Shown here piece by piece: positions 1 through 14,900 of a stretch of DNA of 64,000 nt. How positions within the stretch are numbered: the first letter of the stretch is position 1; the number at the start of each line of letters is the position of its first letter. The stretch spans positions 310,001-374,000 of the forward strand of contig JAWNZC010000235.1 in NCBI GenBank assembly GCA_035771165.1. Direction: 5' to 3'. The notes below the pieces were generated by a model, which saw nothing but the letters and a program-made list of their open reading frames with translations, was not told the origin of the DNA and ran no database searches. The translations under genes were made by a program, and so were the position numbers. This DNA is from Paragorgia papillata (taxonomy: Eukaryota; Cnidaria; Anthozoa; Scleralcyonacea; Coralliidae).

Positions 1-1130
1 GTAGACGGAGATTCTGTAAACGGCATTAGATTCCTTGTTAAATTCTGCATAGGACAGTGTACGAAACGAATGTTAAACTGTAAACAAAGTAATTTATGTA
101 TATTTTTTAATATGATCGTCACTTAGCGCGCGCTTCCTGACTCAGATCAAATGACACGTTGATTTGCCAACAAAACATTTTCTACACGGTAGACGGAGAT
201 TCTGTAAAGGGCATTAGATTCCTTGTTAAATTCTGCATAGGACAGTGTACGAAACGAATGTTAAACTGTAAACAAAGTAATTTATTTATATTTTTTAATA
301 TGATCGTCACTTAGCGCGCGCTTCCTGACTCAGATCAAATGACACGTTGATTTGCCAACAAAATATTTTCTGCACGGTATACGGCGATTCTGTTAACGCC
401 ATTAGATTCCTTGTTAAATTCTGCATAAGACAGTGTACGAAACGGATGTTAAACTGCAAAGAAAGTAATTTATTTATATTTTTTAATATGATCGTCACTT
501 AGCGCGCGCTTCCTGACTCAGATCAAATGACACGTTGATTTGCCAACAAAACATTTTCTACACGGTAGACGGAGATTCTGTAAACGGCATTAGATTCCTT
601 GTTAAATTCTGCATAGGACAGTGTACGAAACGAATGTTAAACTGTAAACAAAGTAATTTATGTATATTTTTTAATATGATCGTCACTTAGCGCGCGCTTC
701 CTGACTCAGATCAAATGACACGTTGATTTTCCAACAAAACATTTTCTACACGGTAGACGGAGATTCTGTAAACGGCATTAGATTCCTTGTTAAATTCTGC
801 ATAGGACAGTGTACGAAACGAATGTTAAACTGTAAACAAAGTAATTTATTTATATTTTTTAATATGATCGTCACTTAGCGCGCGCTTCCTGACTCTGATC
901 AAATGACACGTTGATTTGCCAACAAAATATTTTCTGCACGGTATACGGCGATTCTGTTAACGCCATTAGATTCCTTGTTAAATTCTGCATAGGACAGTGT
1001 ACGAAACGAATGTTAAACTGCAAAGAAAGTAATTTATTTATATTTTTTAATATGATCGTCACTTAGCGCCGCTTCCTGACTCAGATCAAATGACACGTTG
1101 ATTTGCCAACAAAACATTTTGTACACGGTA
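1..1130 (+). repeat. Satellite block, copy 1 of 3
   Basis: This multi-monomer block recurs at about 7117-8246 (offset 7116) and about 11,070-12,199 (offset 11,069). Rare markers shared in order include GATTTTCCAACAAAAC, CTGACTCTGATC, the shortened GCGCCGCTTCC and CATTTTGTACACGG. Copies 1 and 3 also share TGTAAAGGGCATTAG, and copies 1 and 2 share the marker ACGGATG. Copy 1 departs after about 1190, where a variant C monomer follows. Its left end is cut by the window. Long stretches look identical by eye, so the duplications are recent relative to monomer divergence. Confidence 0.75.
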
Positions 1131-4100
1131 GACGGAGATTCTGTAAACGGCATTAGATTCCTTGTTAAATTCTGCATAGGACAGTGTAGGAAACGAATGT
1201 TAAACTGTAAACATAGTAATTTATTTATATATTTTTAAATATGATCGTCACTTAGCGCGCGCTTGCTGACTCAGATCAAATGACACGTTGATTTGCCAAC
1301 AAAATATTTTCTCCACGGTAGACGCAGATTCTGTAAACGGCATTAGATTCCTTGTTAAATTCTGCATAGGACAGTGTAAGAAACGAATGTTAAACTGTAA
1401 ACAAAGTAATTTATTTATATTTTTTAATATGATCGTCACTTAGCGCGCGCTTCCTGACTCAGATCAAATGACACGTTGATTTCCCAACAAAATATTTTCT
1501 GCACGGTAGACGCAGATTCTGTAAACGGCATTAGATTTCTTGTTAAATTCTGCATAGGACAGTGTAAGAAACGAATGTTGAACTGTAAACATAGTAATTT
1601 ATTTATATATTTTTAAATATGATCGTCACTTAGCGCGCGCTGGCTGACTCAGATCAAATGACACGTTGATTTGCCAACAAAATATTTTCTGCACGGTAGA
1701 CGAAGATTCTGTGAACGGCATTAGATTCCTTGTTAAATTCTGCATAGGACAGTGTAAGAAACGAATGTTAAACTATAAACAAAGTAATTTATTTATATTT
1801 TTTAATATGATCGTCACTTAGCGCTTGCTTGCTGAATCAGATCAAATGACACATTGATTTGCCAACAAAATATTTTCTGCACGGTAGACGGCGATTCTGT
1901 TAACGGCATTAGATTCCTTGTTAAATTCTGCATAGGACAGTGTACGGAATGAATGTTAAACTGTAAACAAAGTAATTTATTTATATTTTTTAATATGATC
2001 GTCACTTAGCGCGCGCTTCCTGACTCAGATCAAATGACACGTTGATTTGCCAACAAAATATTTTCTGCACGGTATACGGCGATTCTGTTAACGCCATTAG
2101 ATTCCTTGTTAAATTCTGCATAAGACAGTGTACGAAACAAATGTTAAACTGCAAAGAAAGTAATTTATTTATATTTTTTAATATGATCGTCACTTAGCGC
2201 GCGCTTCCTGACTCAGATCAAATGACACGTTGATTTGCCAACAAAACATTTTCTACACGGTAGACGGAGATTCTGTAAACGGCATTAGATTCCTTGTTAA
2301 ATTCGGCATAGGACAGTGTACGAAACGAATGTTAAACTGTAAACAAAGTAATTTATTTATATTTTTTAATATGATCGTCACTTAGCGCGCGCTTCCTGAC
2401 TCAGATCAAATGACACGTTGATTTGCCAACAAAACATTTTCTGCACGGTACACGGAGATTCTGTAAACGGCATTAGATTCCTTGTTAAATTCTGCATAGG
2501 ACAGTGTACGAAACGAATGTTAAACTGTAAACAAAGTAATTTATTTATATTTTTTAATATGATCGTCACTTAGCGCGCGCTTCCTGACTCAGATCAAATG
2601 ACACGTTGATTTGCCAACAAAATATTTTCTGCACGGTATACGGCGATTCTGTTAACGCCATTAGATTCCTTGTTAAATTCTGCATAAGACAGTGTACGAA
2701 ACGAATGTTAAACTGCAAAGAAAGTAATTTATTTATATTTTTTAATATGATCGTCACTTAGCGCCGCTTCCTGACTCAGATCAAATGACACGTTGATTTG
2801 CCAACAAAAACATTTTCTACACGGTAGACGGAGATTCTGTAAACGGCATTAGATTCCTTGTTAAATTCTGCATAGGACAGTGTACGAAACGAATGTTAAA
2901 CTGTAAACAAAGTAATTTATTTATATTTTTTAATATGATCGTCACTTAGCGCGCGCTTCCTGACTCAGATCAAATGACACGTTGATTTGCCAACAAAATA
3001 TTTTCTGCACGGTATACGGCGATTCTGTTAACGCCATTAGATTCCTTGTTAAATTCTGCATAGGACAGTATACGAAACGAATGTTAAACTGTAAACAAAG
3101 TAATTTATTTATATTTTTTAATATGATCGTCACTTAGCGCGCGCTTCCTGACTCAGATCAAATGACACGTTGATTTGCCAACAAAACATTTTCTGCACGG
3201 TAGACGGAGATTCTGTAAACGGCATTAGATTCCTTGTTAAATTCGGCATAGGACAGTGTACGAAACGAATGTTAAACTGTAAACAAAGTAATTTATTTAT
3301 ATTTTTTAATATGATCGTCACTTAGCGCGCGCTTCCTGACTCAGATCAAATGACACGTTGATTTGCCAACAAAACATTTTCTACACGGTAGACGCAGATT
3401 CTGTAAACGGCATTAGATTTCTTGTTAAATTCTGCATAGGACAGTGTAAGAAACGAATGTTAAACTGTAAACAAAGTAATTTATTTATATTTTTTAATAT
3501 GATCGTCACTTAGCGCGCGCTTCCTGACTCAGATCAAATGACACGTTGATTTGCCAACAAAATATTTTCTGCACGGTATACGGCGATTCTGTTAACGCCA
3601 TTAGATTCCTTGTTAAATTCTGCATAAGACAGTGTACGAAACGAATGTTAAACTGCAAAGAAAGTAATTTATTTATATTTTTAATATGATCGTCACTTAG
3701 CGCCGCTTCCTGACTCAGATCAAATGACACGTTGATTTGCCAACAAAACATTTTCTACACGGTAGACGGAGATTCTGTAAACGGCATTAGATTCCTTGTT
3801 AAATTCTGCATAGGACAGTGTACGAAACGAATGTTAAACTGTAAACAAAGTAATTTATTTATATTTTTTAATATGATCGTCACTTAGCGCGCGCTTCCTG
3901 ACTCAGATCAAATGACACGTTGATTTGCCAACAAAACATTTTCTACACGGTAGACGGAGATTCTGTAAACGGCATTAGATTCCTTGTTAAATTCTGCATA
4001 GGACAGTGTACGAAACGAATGTTAAACTGTAAACAAAGTAATTTATTTATATTTTTTAATATGATCGTCACTTAGCGCGCGCTTCCTGACTCAGATCAAA

Positions 4101-4579
4101 TGACACGTTGATTTGCCAACAAAATATTTTGTGCACGGTATACGGCGATTCTGTTAACGCCATTAGATTCCTTGTTAAATTCTGCATAAGACAGTGTACG
4201 AAACGAATGTTAAACTGCAAAGAAAGTAATTTATTTATATTTTTTAATATGATCGTCACTTAGCGCGCGCTTCCTGACTCAGATCAAATGACACGTTGAT
4301 TTGCCAACAAAACATTTTCTACACGGTAGACGGCGATTCTGTAAACGGCATTAGATTCCTTGTTAAATTCTGCATAGGACAGTGTACGAAACGAATGTTA
4401 AACTGTAAACAAAGTAATTTATTTATATTTTTTAATATGATCGTCACTTAGCGCGCGCTTCCTGACTCAGATCAAATGACACGTTGATTTGCCAACAAAA
4501 TATTTTCTGCACGGTATACGGCGATTCTGTTAACGCCATTAGATTCCTTGTTAAATTCTGCATAAGACAGTGTACGAAA

Positions 4580-6480
4580 CGAATGTTAAACTGCAAAGAA
4601 AGTAATTTATTTTTTTAATATGATCGTCACTTAGCGCGCGCTTCCTGACTCAGATCAAATGACACGTTGATTTGCCAACAAAACATTTTCTACACGGTAG
4701 ACGGAGATTCTGTAAACGGCATTAGATTCCTTGTTAAATTCGCATAGGACAGTGTACGAAACGAATGTTAAACTGTAAACAAAGTAATTTATGTATATTT
4801 TTTAATATGATCGTCACTTAGCGCGCGCTTCCTGACTCAGATCAAATGACACGTTGATTTGCCAACAAAAACATTTTCTACACGGTAGACGGAGATTCTG
4901 TAAACGGCATTAGATTCCTTGTTAAATTCTGCATAGGACAGTGTACGAAAACGAATGTTTAAACTGTAAACAAAGTAATTTATTTATATTTTTTAATATG
5001 ATCGTCACTTAGCGCGCGCGCTTCCTGACTCTGATCAAATGACACGTTGATTTGCCAACAAAATATTTTCTGCACGGTATACGGCGATTCTGTTAACGCC
5101 ATTAGATTCCTTGTTAAATTCTGCATAGACAGTGTACGAAACGAATGTTAAACAAGAAAGTAATTTATTTATATTTTAATATGATCGTCACTTAGCGCCG
5201 CTTCCTGACTCAGATCAAATGACACGTTGATTTGCCAACAAAACATTTTCTACACTGTACGATTTGTTAAAACTGTAAATGTAACGGTTTTATTTATATT
5301 TTTTTATATGATCGTCACTTAGCGCGCGCTTCCTGACTCAGATCAAATGACACGTTGATTTGCCAACAAAACATTTTCTACACGGTAGACGGCGATTCTG
5401 TAAACGGCATTAGATTCCTTGTTAAATTCTGCATAGGACAGTGTACGATAAACTGTAAACTGTAAAAATTTTTTATATTTAAACAAATAACGTTTTTTAC
5501 AATCTGACTGTAAACAAAGTAATTTATTTATATTTTTTAATATGATCGTCACTTAGCGCGCGCTTCCTGATTCAGATCAAATGACACGTTGATTTGCCAA
5601 CAAAACATTTTCTGCACGGTAGACGGCGATTCTGTAAACGGCATTAGATTCCTTGTTAAATTCTGCATAGGACAGTGTACGAAACGAATGTTAAACTGTA
5701 AACAAAGTAATTTATTTATATTTTTTAATATGATCGTCACTTAGCGCGCGCTTCCTGACTCAGATCAAATGACACGTTGATTTGCCAACAAAATATTTTC
5801 TGCACGGTATACGGCGATTCTGTTATACGCCATTAGATTCCTTGTTAAATTCTGCATAAGACAGTGTACGAAACGAATGTTAAACTGCAAAGAAAGTAAT
5901 TTATTTATATTTTTTAATATGATCGTCACTTAGCGCGCGCTTCCTGATTCAGATCAAATGACACGTTGATTTGCCAACAAAATCTTTTCTGCACGGTAGA
6001 CGCAGATTCTGTTAAAACGGCCATTAGAATTCCTTGTTAAATTCTGCATAGGACAGTGTACGAAACGAATGTTAAACTGTAAAGTAATTTATTTATATTT
6101 TTTTAAATATGATCGTCACTTAGCGCGCGCTTGCTGACTCAGATCAAATGACACGTTGATTTGCCAACAAAATTTTCTGCACGGTAGACGCGATTCTGTA
6201 AACGGCATTAGATTCCTTGTTAAATTCTGTATAGGACAGTGTAAGAAACGAATGTTAAACTGTAAACATAGTAATTTTATTTATATATTTTTTAAATCAT
6301 GATCTTAGCGCGCGCTTGCTGACTCAAAATGACACGTTGACCAACAAAATATTTTCTGCACGGTAGACGAGATTCTGTAAACGGCATTAGATTCCTTGTT
6401 AAATTCTGCATAGGACAGTGTAAGAAACGAATGTTAAACTGTAAACAAAGTAATTTATTTATATTTTTTAATATGATCGT
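4580..6480 (+). repeat. Disordered zone within the satellite array
   Basis: Monomers here carry many indels that are rare elsewhere: a shortened AT tract near 4610, extra bases near 4950-5020, a monomer shortened by deletion near 5255-5300, a foreign-looking insertion of about 55 bp around 5450-5510 that includes ATAACGTTTTTTACAATC, and several deletions near 6290-6340. Elsewhere the array keeps near-perfect 188-bp spacing. The zone could be an old non-homogenised domain, or a stretch of poor consensus sequence. The sequence alone cannot decide. Confidence 0.65.
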
Positions 6481-6669
6481 CACTTAGCGCGCGCTTCCTG
6501 ACTCAGATCAAATGACACGTTGATTTGCCAACAAAATATTTTCTGCACGGTAGACGCAGATTCTGTAAACGGCATTAGATTCCTTGTTAAATTCTGCATA
6601 GGACAGTGTAAGAAACGAATGTTAAACTGTAAACAAAGTAATTTATTTATATTTTTTAATATGATCGTC

Positions 6670-8940
6670 ACTTAGCGCTTGCTTGCTGACTCAGATCAAA
6701 TGACACGTTGATTTGCCAACAAAATATTTTCTACACGGTAGACGGAGATTCTGTAAACGGCATTAGATTCCTTGTTAAATTCTGCATAGGACAGTGTACG
6801 AAACGAATGTTAAACTGTAAACAAAGTAATTTATTTATATTTTTTAATATGATCGTCACTTAGCGCGCGCTTCCTGACTCAGATCAAATGACACGTTGAT
6901 TTGCCAACAAAATATTTTCTGCACGGTAGACGCAGATTCTGTAAACGGCATTAGATTCCGTGTTAAATTCTGCATAGGACAGCGTAAGAAACGAATGTTA
7001 AACTGTAAACAAAGTAATTTATTTATATTTTTTAATATGATCGTCACTTAGCGCGCGCTTCCTGACTCAGATCAAATGACACGTTGATTTGCCAACAAAA
7101 CATTTTCTACACGGTAGACGGAGATTCTGTAAACGGCATTAGATTCCTTGTTAAATTCTGCATAGGACAGTGTACGAAACGAATGTTAAACTGTAAACAA
7201 AGTAATTTATGTATATTTTTTAATATGATCGTCACTTAGCGCGCGCTTCCTGACTCAGATCAAATGACACGTTGATTTGCCAACAAAACATTTTCTACAC
7301 GGTAGACGGAGATTCTGTAAACGGCATTAGATTCCTTGTTAAATTCTGCATAGGACAGTGTACGAAACGAATGTTAAACTGTAAACAAAGTAATTTATTT
7401 ATATTTTTTAATATGATCGTCACTTAGCGCGCGCGCTTCCTGACTCAGATCAAATGACACGTTGATTTGCCAACAAAATATTTTCTGCACGGTATACGGC
7501 GATTCTGTTAACGCCATTAGATTCCTTGTTAAATTCTGCATAAGACAGTGTACGAAACGGATGTTAAACTGCAAAGAAAGTAATTTAATTTATATTTTTT
7601 AATATGATCGTCACTTAGCGCGCGCTTCCTGACTCAGATCAAATGACACGTTGATTTGCCAACAAAACATTTTCTACACGGTAGACGGAGATTCTGTAAA
7701 CGGCATTAGATTCCTTGTTAAATTCTGCATAGGACAGTGTACGAAACGAATGTTAAACTGTAAACAAAGTAATTTATGTATATTTTTTAATATGATCGTC
7801 ACTTAGCGCGCGCTTCCTGACTCAGATCAAATGACACGTTGATTTTCCAACAAAACATTTTCTACACGGTAGACGGAGATTCTGTAAACGGCATTAGATT
7901 CCTTGTTAAATTCTGCATAGGACAGTGTACGAAACGAATGTTAAACTGTAAACAAAGTAATTTATTTATATTTTTTAATATGATCGTCACTTAGCGCGCG
8001 CTTCCTGACTCTGATCAAATGACACGTTGATTTGCCAACAAAATATTTTCTGCACGGTATACGGCGATTCTGTTAACGCCATTAGATTCCTTGTTAAATT
8101 CTGCATAGGACAGTGTACGAAACGAATGTTAAACTGCAAAGAAAGTAATTTATTTATATTTTTTAATATGATCGTCACTTAGCGCCGCTTCCTGACTCAG
8201 ATCAAATGACACGTTGATTTGCCAACAAAACATTTTGTACACGGTAGACGGAGATTCTGTAAACGGCATTAGATTCCTTGTTAAATTCTGCATAGGACAG
8301 TGTACGAAACGAATGTTAAACTGTAAACAAAGTAATTTATTTATATTTTTTAATATGATCGTCACTTAGCGCGCGCTTCCTGACTCAGATCAAATGACAC
8401 GTTGATTTGCCAACAAAATATTTTCTGCACGGTATACGGCGATTCTGTTAACGCCATTAGATTCCTTGTTAAATTCTGCATAAGACAGTGTACGAAACGA
8501 ATGTTAAACTGCAAAGAAAGTAATTTATTTATATTTTTTAATATGATCGTCACTTAGCGCGCGCTTCCTGATTCAGATCAAATGACACGTTGATTTGCCA
8601 ACAAAATCTTTTCTGCACGGTAGACGCAGATTCTGTAAACGGCATTAGATTCCTTGTTAAATTCTGCATAGGACAGTGTAAGAAACGAATGTTAAACTGT
8701 AAACATAGTAATTTATTTATATTTTTTAATATGATCGTCACTTAGCGCGCGCTTCCTGACTCTGATCAAATGACACGTTGATTTGCCAACAAAATATTTT
8801 CTGCACGGTATACGGCGATTCTGTTTAACGCCATTAGATTCCTTGTTAAATTCTGCATAAGACAGTGTACGAAACGAATGTTAAACTGCAAAGAAAGTAA
8901 TTTATTTATATTTTTTAATATGATCGTCACTTAGCGCCGC
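6670..8940 (+). repeat. Duplicated satellite segment, 21-monomer spacing
   Basis: This segment matches about 10,624-12,893 at a constant offset of 3953-3955 bp (21 monomers). It shares the ordered series of variants and private markers: GCGCTTGCTTGC, TAGATTCCGTGTTAA with ACAGCGTAAG, GATTTTCC and AAAATCTTTTCTGC. The match ends near 8980/12,933, where one copy has CATTTTGTAC and the other CATTTTCTAC. One-base differences such as TGTTTAACGCC against TGTTAACGCC show that the copies have begun to drift. Confidence 0.7.
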
Positions 8941-11900
8941 TTCCTGACTCAGATCAAATGACACGTTGATTTGCCAACAAAACATTTTCTACACGGTAGA
9001 CGGAGATTCTGTAAACGGCATTAGATTCCTTGTTAAATTCTGCATAGGACAGTGTACGAAACGAATGTTAAACTGTAAACAAAGTAATTTATTTATATTT
9101 TTTAATATGATCGTCACTTAGCGCGCGCTTCCTGACTCAGATCAAATGACACGTTGATTTGCCAACAAAACATTTTCTACACGGTAGACGGCGATTCTGT
9201 AAACGGCATTAGATTCCTTGTTAAATTCTGCATAGGACAGTGTACGAAACGAATGTTAAACTGTAAACAAAGTAATTTATATTTATATTTTTTAATATGA
9301 TCGTCACTTAGCGCGCGCTTCCTGACTCAGATCAAATGACACGTTGATTTGCCAACAAAATATTTTCTGCACGGTATACGGCGATTCTGTTAACGCCATT
9401 AGATTCCTTGTTAAATTCTGCATAACACAGTGTACGAAACGAATGTTAAACTGCAAAGAAAGTAATTTATTTATATTTTTTAATATGATCGTCACTTAGC
9501 GCGCGCTTCCTGATTCAGATCAAATGACACGTTGATTTGCCAACAAAACATTTTCTGCACGGTAGACGGCGATTCTGTAAACGGCATTAGATTCCTTGTT
9601 AAATTCTGCATAGGACAGTGTACGAAACGAATGTTAAACTGTAAACAAAGTAATTTATTTATATTTTTTAATATGATCGTCACTTAGCGCGCGCTTCCTG
9701 ACTCAGATCAAATGACACGTTGATTTGCCAACAAAATATTTTCTGCACGGTATACGGCGATTCTGTTAACGCCATTAGATTCCTTGTTAAATTCTGCATA
9801 AGACAGTGTACGAAACGAATGTTAAACTGCAAAGAAAGTAATTTATTTATATTTTTTAATATGATCGTCACTTAGCGCGCGCTTCCTGATTCAGATCAAA
9901 TGACACGTTGATTTGCCAACAAAATCTTTTCTGCACGGTAGACGCAGATTCTGTAAACGGCATTAGATTCCTTGTTAAATTCTGCATAGGACAGTGTAAG
10001 AAACGAATGTTAAACTGTAAACATAGTAATTTATTTATATATTTTTAATATGATCGTCACTTAGCGCGCGCTTGCTGACTCAGATCAAATGACACATTGA
10101 TTTGCCAACAAAATATTTTCTGCACGGTAGACGCAGATTCTGTAAACGGCATTAGATTCCTTGTTAAATTCTGTATAGGACAGTGTAAGAAACGAATGTT
10201 AAACTGTAAACATAGTAATTTATTTATATATTTGTAAATATGATCGTCACTTAGCGCGCGCTTGCTGACTCAGATCAAATGACACGTTGATTTGCCAACA
10301 AAATATTTTCTGCACGGTAGACGCAGATTCTGTAAACGGCATTAGATTCCTTGTTAAATTCTGCATAGGACAGTGTAAGAAACGAATGTTAAACTGTAAA
10401 CAAAGTAATTTATTTATATTTTTTAATATGATCGTCACTTAGCGCGCGCTTCCTGACTCAGATCAAATGACACGTTGATTTCCCAACAAAATATTTTCTG
10501 CACGGTAGACGCAGATTCTGTAAACGGCATTAGATTCCGTGTTAAATTCTGCATAGGACAGCGTAAGAAACGAATGTTAAACTGTAAACAAAGTAATTTA
10601 TTTATATTTTTTAATATGATCGTCACTTAGCGCTTGCTTGCTGACTCAGATCAAATGACACGTTGATTTGCCAACAAAATATTTTCTACACGGTAAACGG
10701 AGATTCTGTAAACGGCATTAGATTCCTTGTTAAATTCTGCATAGGACAGTGTACGAAACGAATGTTAAACTGTAAACAAAGTAATTTATTTATATTTTTT
10801 AATATGATCGTCACTTAGCGCGCGCTTCCTGACTCAGATCAAATGACACGTTGATTTGCCAACAAAATATTTTCTGCACGGTAGACGCAGATTCTGTAAA
10901 CGGCATTAGATTCCGTGTTAAATTCTGCATAGGACAGCGTAAGAAACGAATGTTAAACTGTAAACAAAGTAATTTATTTATATTTTTTAATATGATCGTC
11001 ACTTAGCGCGCGCTTCCTGACTCAGATCAAATGACACGTTGATTTGCCAACAAAACATTTTCTACACGGTAGACGGAGATTCTGTAAACGGCATTAGATT
11101 CCTTGTTAAATTCTGCATAGGACAGTGTACGAAACGAATGTTAAACTGTAAACAAAGTAATTTATGTATATTTTTTTAATATGATCGTCACTTAGCGCGC
11201 GCTTCCTGACTCAGATCAAATGACACGTTGATTTGCCAACAAAACATTTTCTACACGGTAGACGGAGATTCTGTAAAGGGCATTAGATTCCTTGTTAAAT
11301 TCTGCATAGGACAGTGTACGAAACGAATGTTAAACTGTAAACAAAGTAATTTATTTATATTTTTTAATATGATCGTCACTTAGCGCGCGCTTCCTGACTC
11401 AGATCAAATGACACGTTGATTTGCCAACAAAATATTTTCTGCACGGTATACGGCGATTCTGTTAACGCCATTAGATTCCTTGTTAAATTCTGCATAAGAC
11501 AGTGTACGAAACGAATGTTAAACTGCAAAGAAAGTAATTTATTTATATTTTTTAATATGATCGTCACTTAGCGCGCGCTTCCTGACTCAGATCAAATGAC
11601 ACGTTGATTTGCCAACAAAACATTTTCTACACGGTAGACGGAGATTCTGTAAACGGCATTAGATTCCTTGTTAAATTCTGCATAGGACAGTGTACGAAAC
11701 GAATGTTAAACTGTAAACAAAGTAATTTATGTATATTTTTTAATATGATCGTCACTTAGCGCGCGCTTCCTGACTCAGATCAAATGACACGTTGATTTTC
11801 CAACAAAACATTTTCTACACGGTAGACGGAGATTCTGTAAACGGCATTAGATTCCTTGTTAAATTCTGCATAGGACAGTGTACGAAACGAATGTTAAACT

Positions 11901-14900
11901 GTAAACAAAGTAATTTATTTATATTTTTTAATATGATCGTCACTTAGCGCGCGCTTCCTGACTCTGATCAAATGACACGTTGATTTGCCAACAAAATATT
12001 TTCTGCACGGTATACGGCGATTCTGTTAACGCCATTAGATTCCTTGTTAAATTCTGCATAGGACAGTGTACGAAACGAATGTTAAACTGCAAAGAAAGTA
12101 ATTTATTTATATTTTTTAATATGATCGTCACTTAGCGCCGCTTCCTGACTCAGATCAAATGACACGTTGATTTGCCAACAAAACATTTTGTACACGGTAG
12201 ACGGAGATTCTGTAAACGGCATTAGATTCCTTGTTAAATTCTGCATAGGACAGTGTACGAAACGAATGTTAAACTGTAAACAAAGTAATTTATTTATATT
12301 TTTTAATATGATCGTCACTTAGCGCGCGCTTCCTGACTCAGATCAAATGACACGTTGATTTGCCAACAAAATATTTTCTGCACGGTATACGGCGATTCTG
12401 TTAACGCCATTAGATTCCTTGTTAAATTCTGCATAAGACAGTGTACGAAACGAATGTTAAACTGCAAAGAAAGTAATTTATTTATATTTTTTAATATGAT
12501 CGTCACTTAGCGCGCGCTTCCTGATTCAGATCAAATGACACGTTGATTTGCCAACAAAATCTTTTCTGCACGGTAGACGCAGATTCTGTAAACGGCATTA
12601 GATTCCTTGTTAAATTCTGCATAGGACAGTGTAAGAAACGAATGTTAAACTGTAAACATAGTAATTTATTTATATTTTTTAATATGATCGTCACTTAGCG
12701 CGCGCTTCCTGACTCTGATCAAATGACACGTTGATTTGCCAACAAAATATTTTCTGCACGGTATACGGCGATTCTGTTAACGCCATTAGATTCCTTGTTA
12801 AATTCTGCATAAGACAGTGTACGAAACGAATGTTAAACTGCAAAGAAAGTAATTTATTTATATTTTTTAATATGATCGTCACTTAGCGCCGCTTCCTGAC
12901 TCAGATCAAATGACACGTTGATTTGCCAACAAAACATTTTGTACACGGTAGACGGAGATTCTGTAAACGGCATTAGATTCCTTGTTAAATTCTGCATAGG
13001 ACAGTGTACGAAACGAATGTTAAACTGTAAACAAAGTAATTTATTTATATTTTTTAATATGATCGTCACTTAGCGCGCGCTTCCTGACTCAGATCAAATG
13101 ACACGTTGATTTGCCAACAAAAATATTTTCTACACGGTAGACGGCGATTCTGTAAACGGCATTAGATTCCTTGTTAAATTCTGCATAGGACAGTGTACGA
13201 AACGAATGTTAAACTGTAAACAAAGTAATTTATTTATATTTTTTTAATATGATCGTCACTTAGCGCGCGCTTCCTGACTCAGATCAAATGACACGTTGAT
13301 TTGCCAACAAAATATTTTCTGCACGGTATACGGCGATTCTGTTAACGCCATTAGATTCCTTGTTAAATTCTGCATAAGACAGTGTACGAAACGAATGTTA
13401 AACTGCAAAGAAAGTAATTTATTTATATTTTTTAATATGATCGTCACTTAGCGCGCGCTTCCTGATTCAGATCAAATGACACGTTGATTTGCCAACAAAA
13501 TCTTTTCTGCACGGTAGACGCAGATTCTGTAAACGGCATTAGATTCCTTGTTAAATTCTGCATAGGACAGTGTAAGAAACGAATGTTAAACTGTAAACAT
13601 AGTAATTTATTTATATTTTTTAATATGATCGTCACTTAGCGCGCGCTTGCTGACTCAGATCAAATGACACGTTGATTTGCCAACAAAATATTTTCTGCAC
13701 GGTAGGCGCAGATTCTGTAAACGGCATTAGATTCCTTGTTAAATTCTGTATAGGACAGTGTAAGAAACGAATGTTAAACTGTAAACATAGTAATTTATTT
13801 ATATTTTTTAATATGATCGTCACTTAGCGCGCGCTTGCTGACTCAGATCAAATGACACGTTGATTTGCCAACAAAATATTTTCTGCACGGTAGACGCAGA
13901 TTCTGTAAACGGCATTAGATTCCTTGTTAAATTCTGCATAGGACAGTGTAAGAAACGAATGTTAAACTGTAAACAAAGTAATTTATTTATATTTTTTAAT
14001 ATGATCGTCACTTAGCGCGCGCTTCCTGACTCAGATCAAATGACACGTTGATTTCCCAACAAAATATTTTCTGCACGGTAGACGCAGATTCTGTAAACGG
14101 CATTAGATTCCGTGTTAAATTCTGCATAGGACAGCGTAAGAAACGAATGTTAAACTGTAAACAAAGTAATTTATTTATATTTTTTAATATGATCGTCACT
14201 TAGCGCTTGCTTGCTGACTCAGATCAAATGACACGTTGATTTGCCAACAAAATATTTTCTACACGGTAAACGGAGATTCTGTAAACGGCATTAGATTCCT
14301 TGTTAAATTCTGCATAGGACAGTGTACGAAACGAATGTTAAACTGTAAACAAAGTAATTTATTTATATTTTTTAATATGATCGTCACTTAGCGCGCGCTT
14401 CCTGACTCAGATCAAATGACACGTTGATTTGCCAACAAAACATTTTCTACACGGTAGACGGCGATTCTGTAAACGGCATTAGATTCCTTGTTAAATTCTG
14501 CATAGGACAGTGTACGAAACGAATGTTAAACTGCAAAGAAAGTAATTTATTTATATTTTTTAATATGATCGTCACTTAGCGCGCGCTTCCTGACTCAGAT
14601 CAAATGACACGTTGATTTGCCAACAAAACATTTTCTACACGGTAGACGCAGATTCTGTAAACGGCATTAGATTCCTTGTTAAATTCTGCATAGGACAGTG
14701 TACGAAACGAATGTTAAACTGTAAACAAAGTAATTTATTTATATTTTTTAATATGATCGTCACTTAGCGCGCGCTTCCTGACTCAGATCAAATGACACGT
14801 TGATTTGCCAACAAAACATTTTCTGCACGGTAGACGGAGATTCTGTAAACGGCATTAGATTCCTTGTTAAATTCTGCATAGGACAGTGTACGAAACGAAT

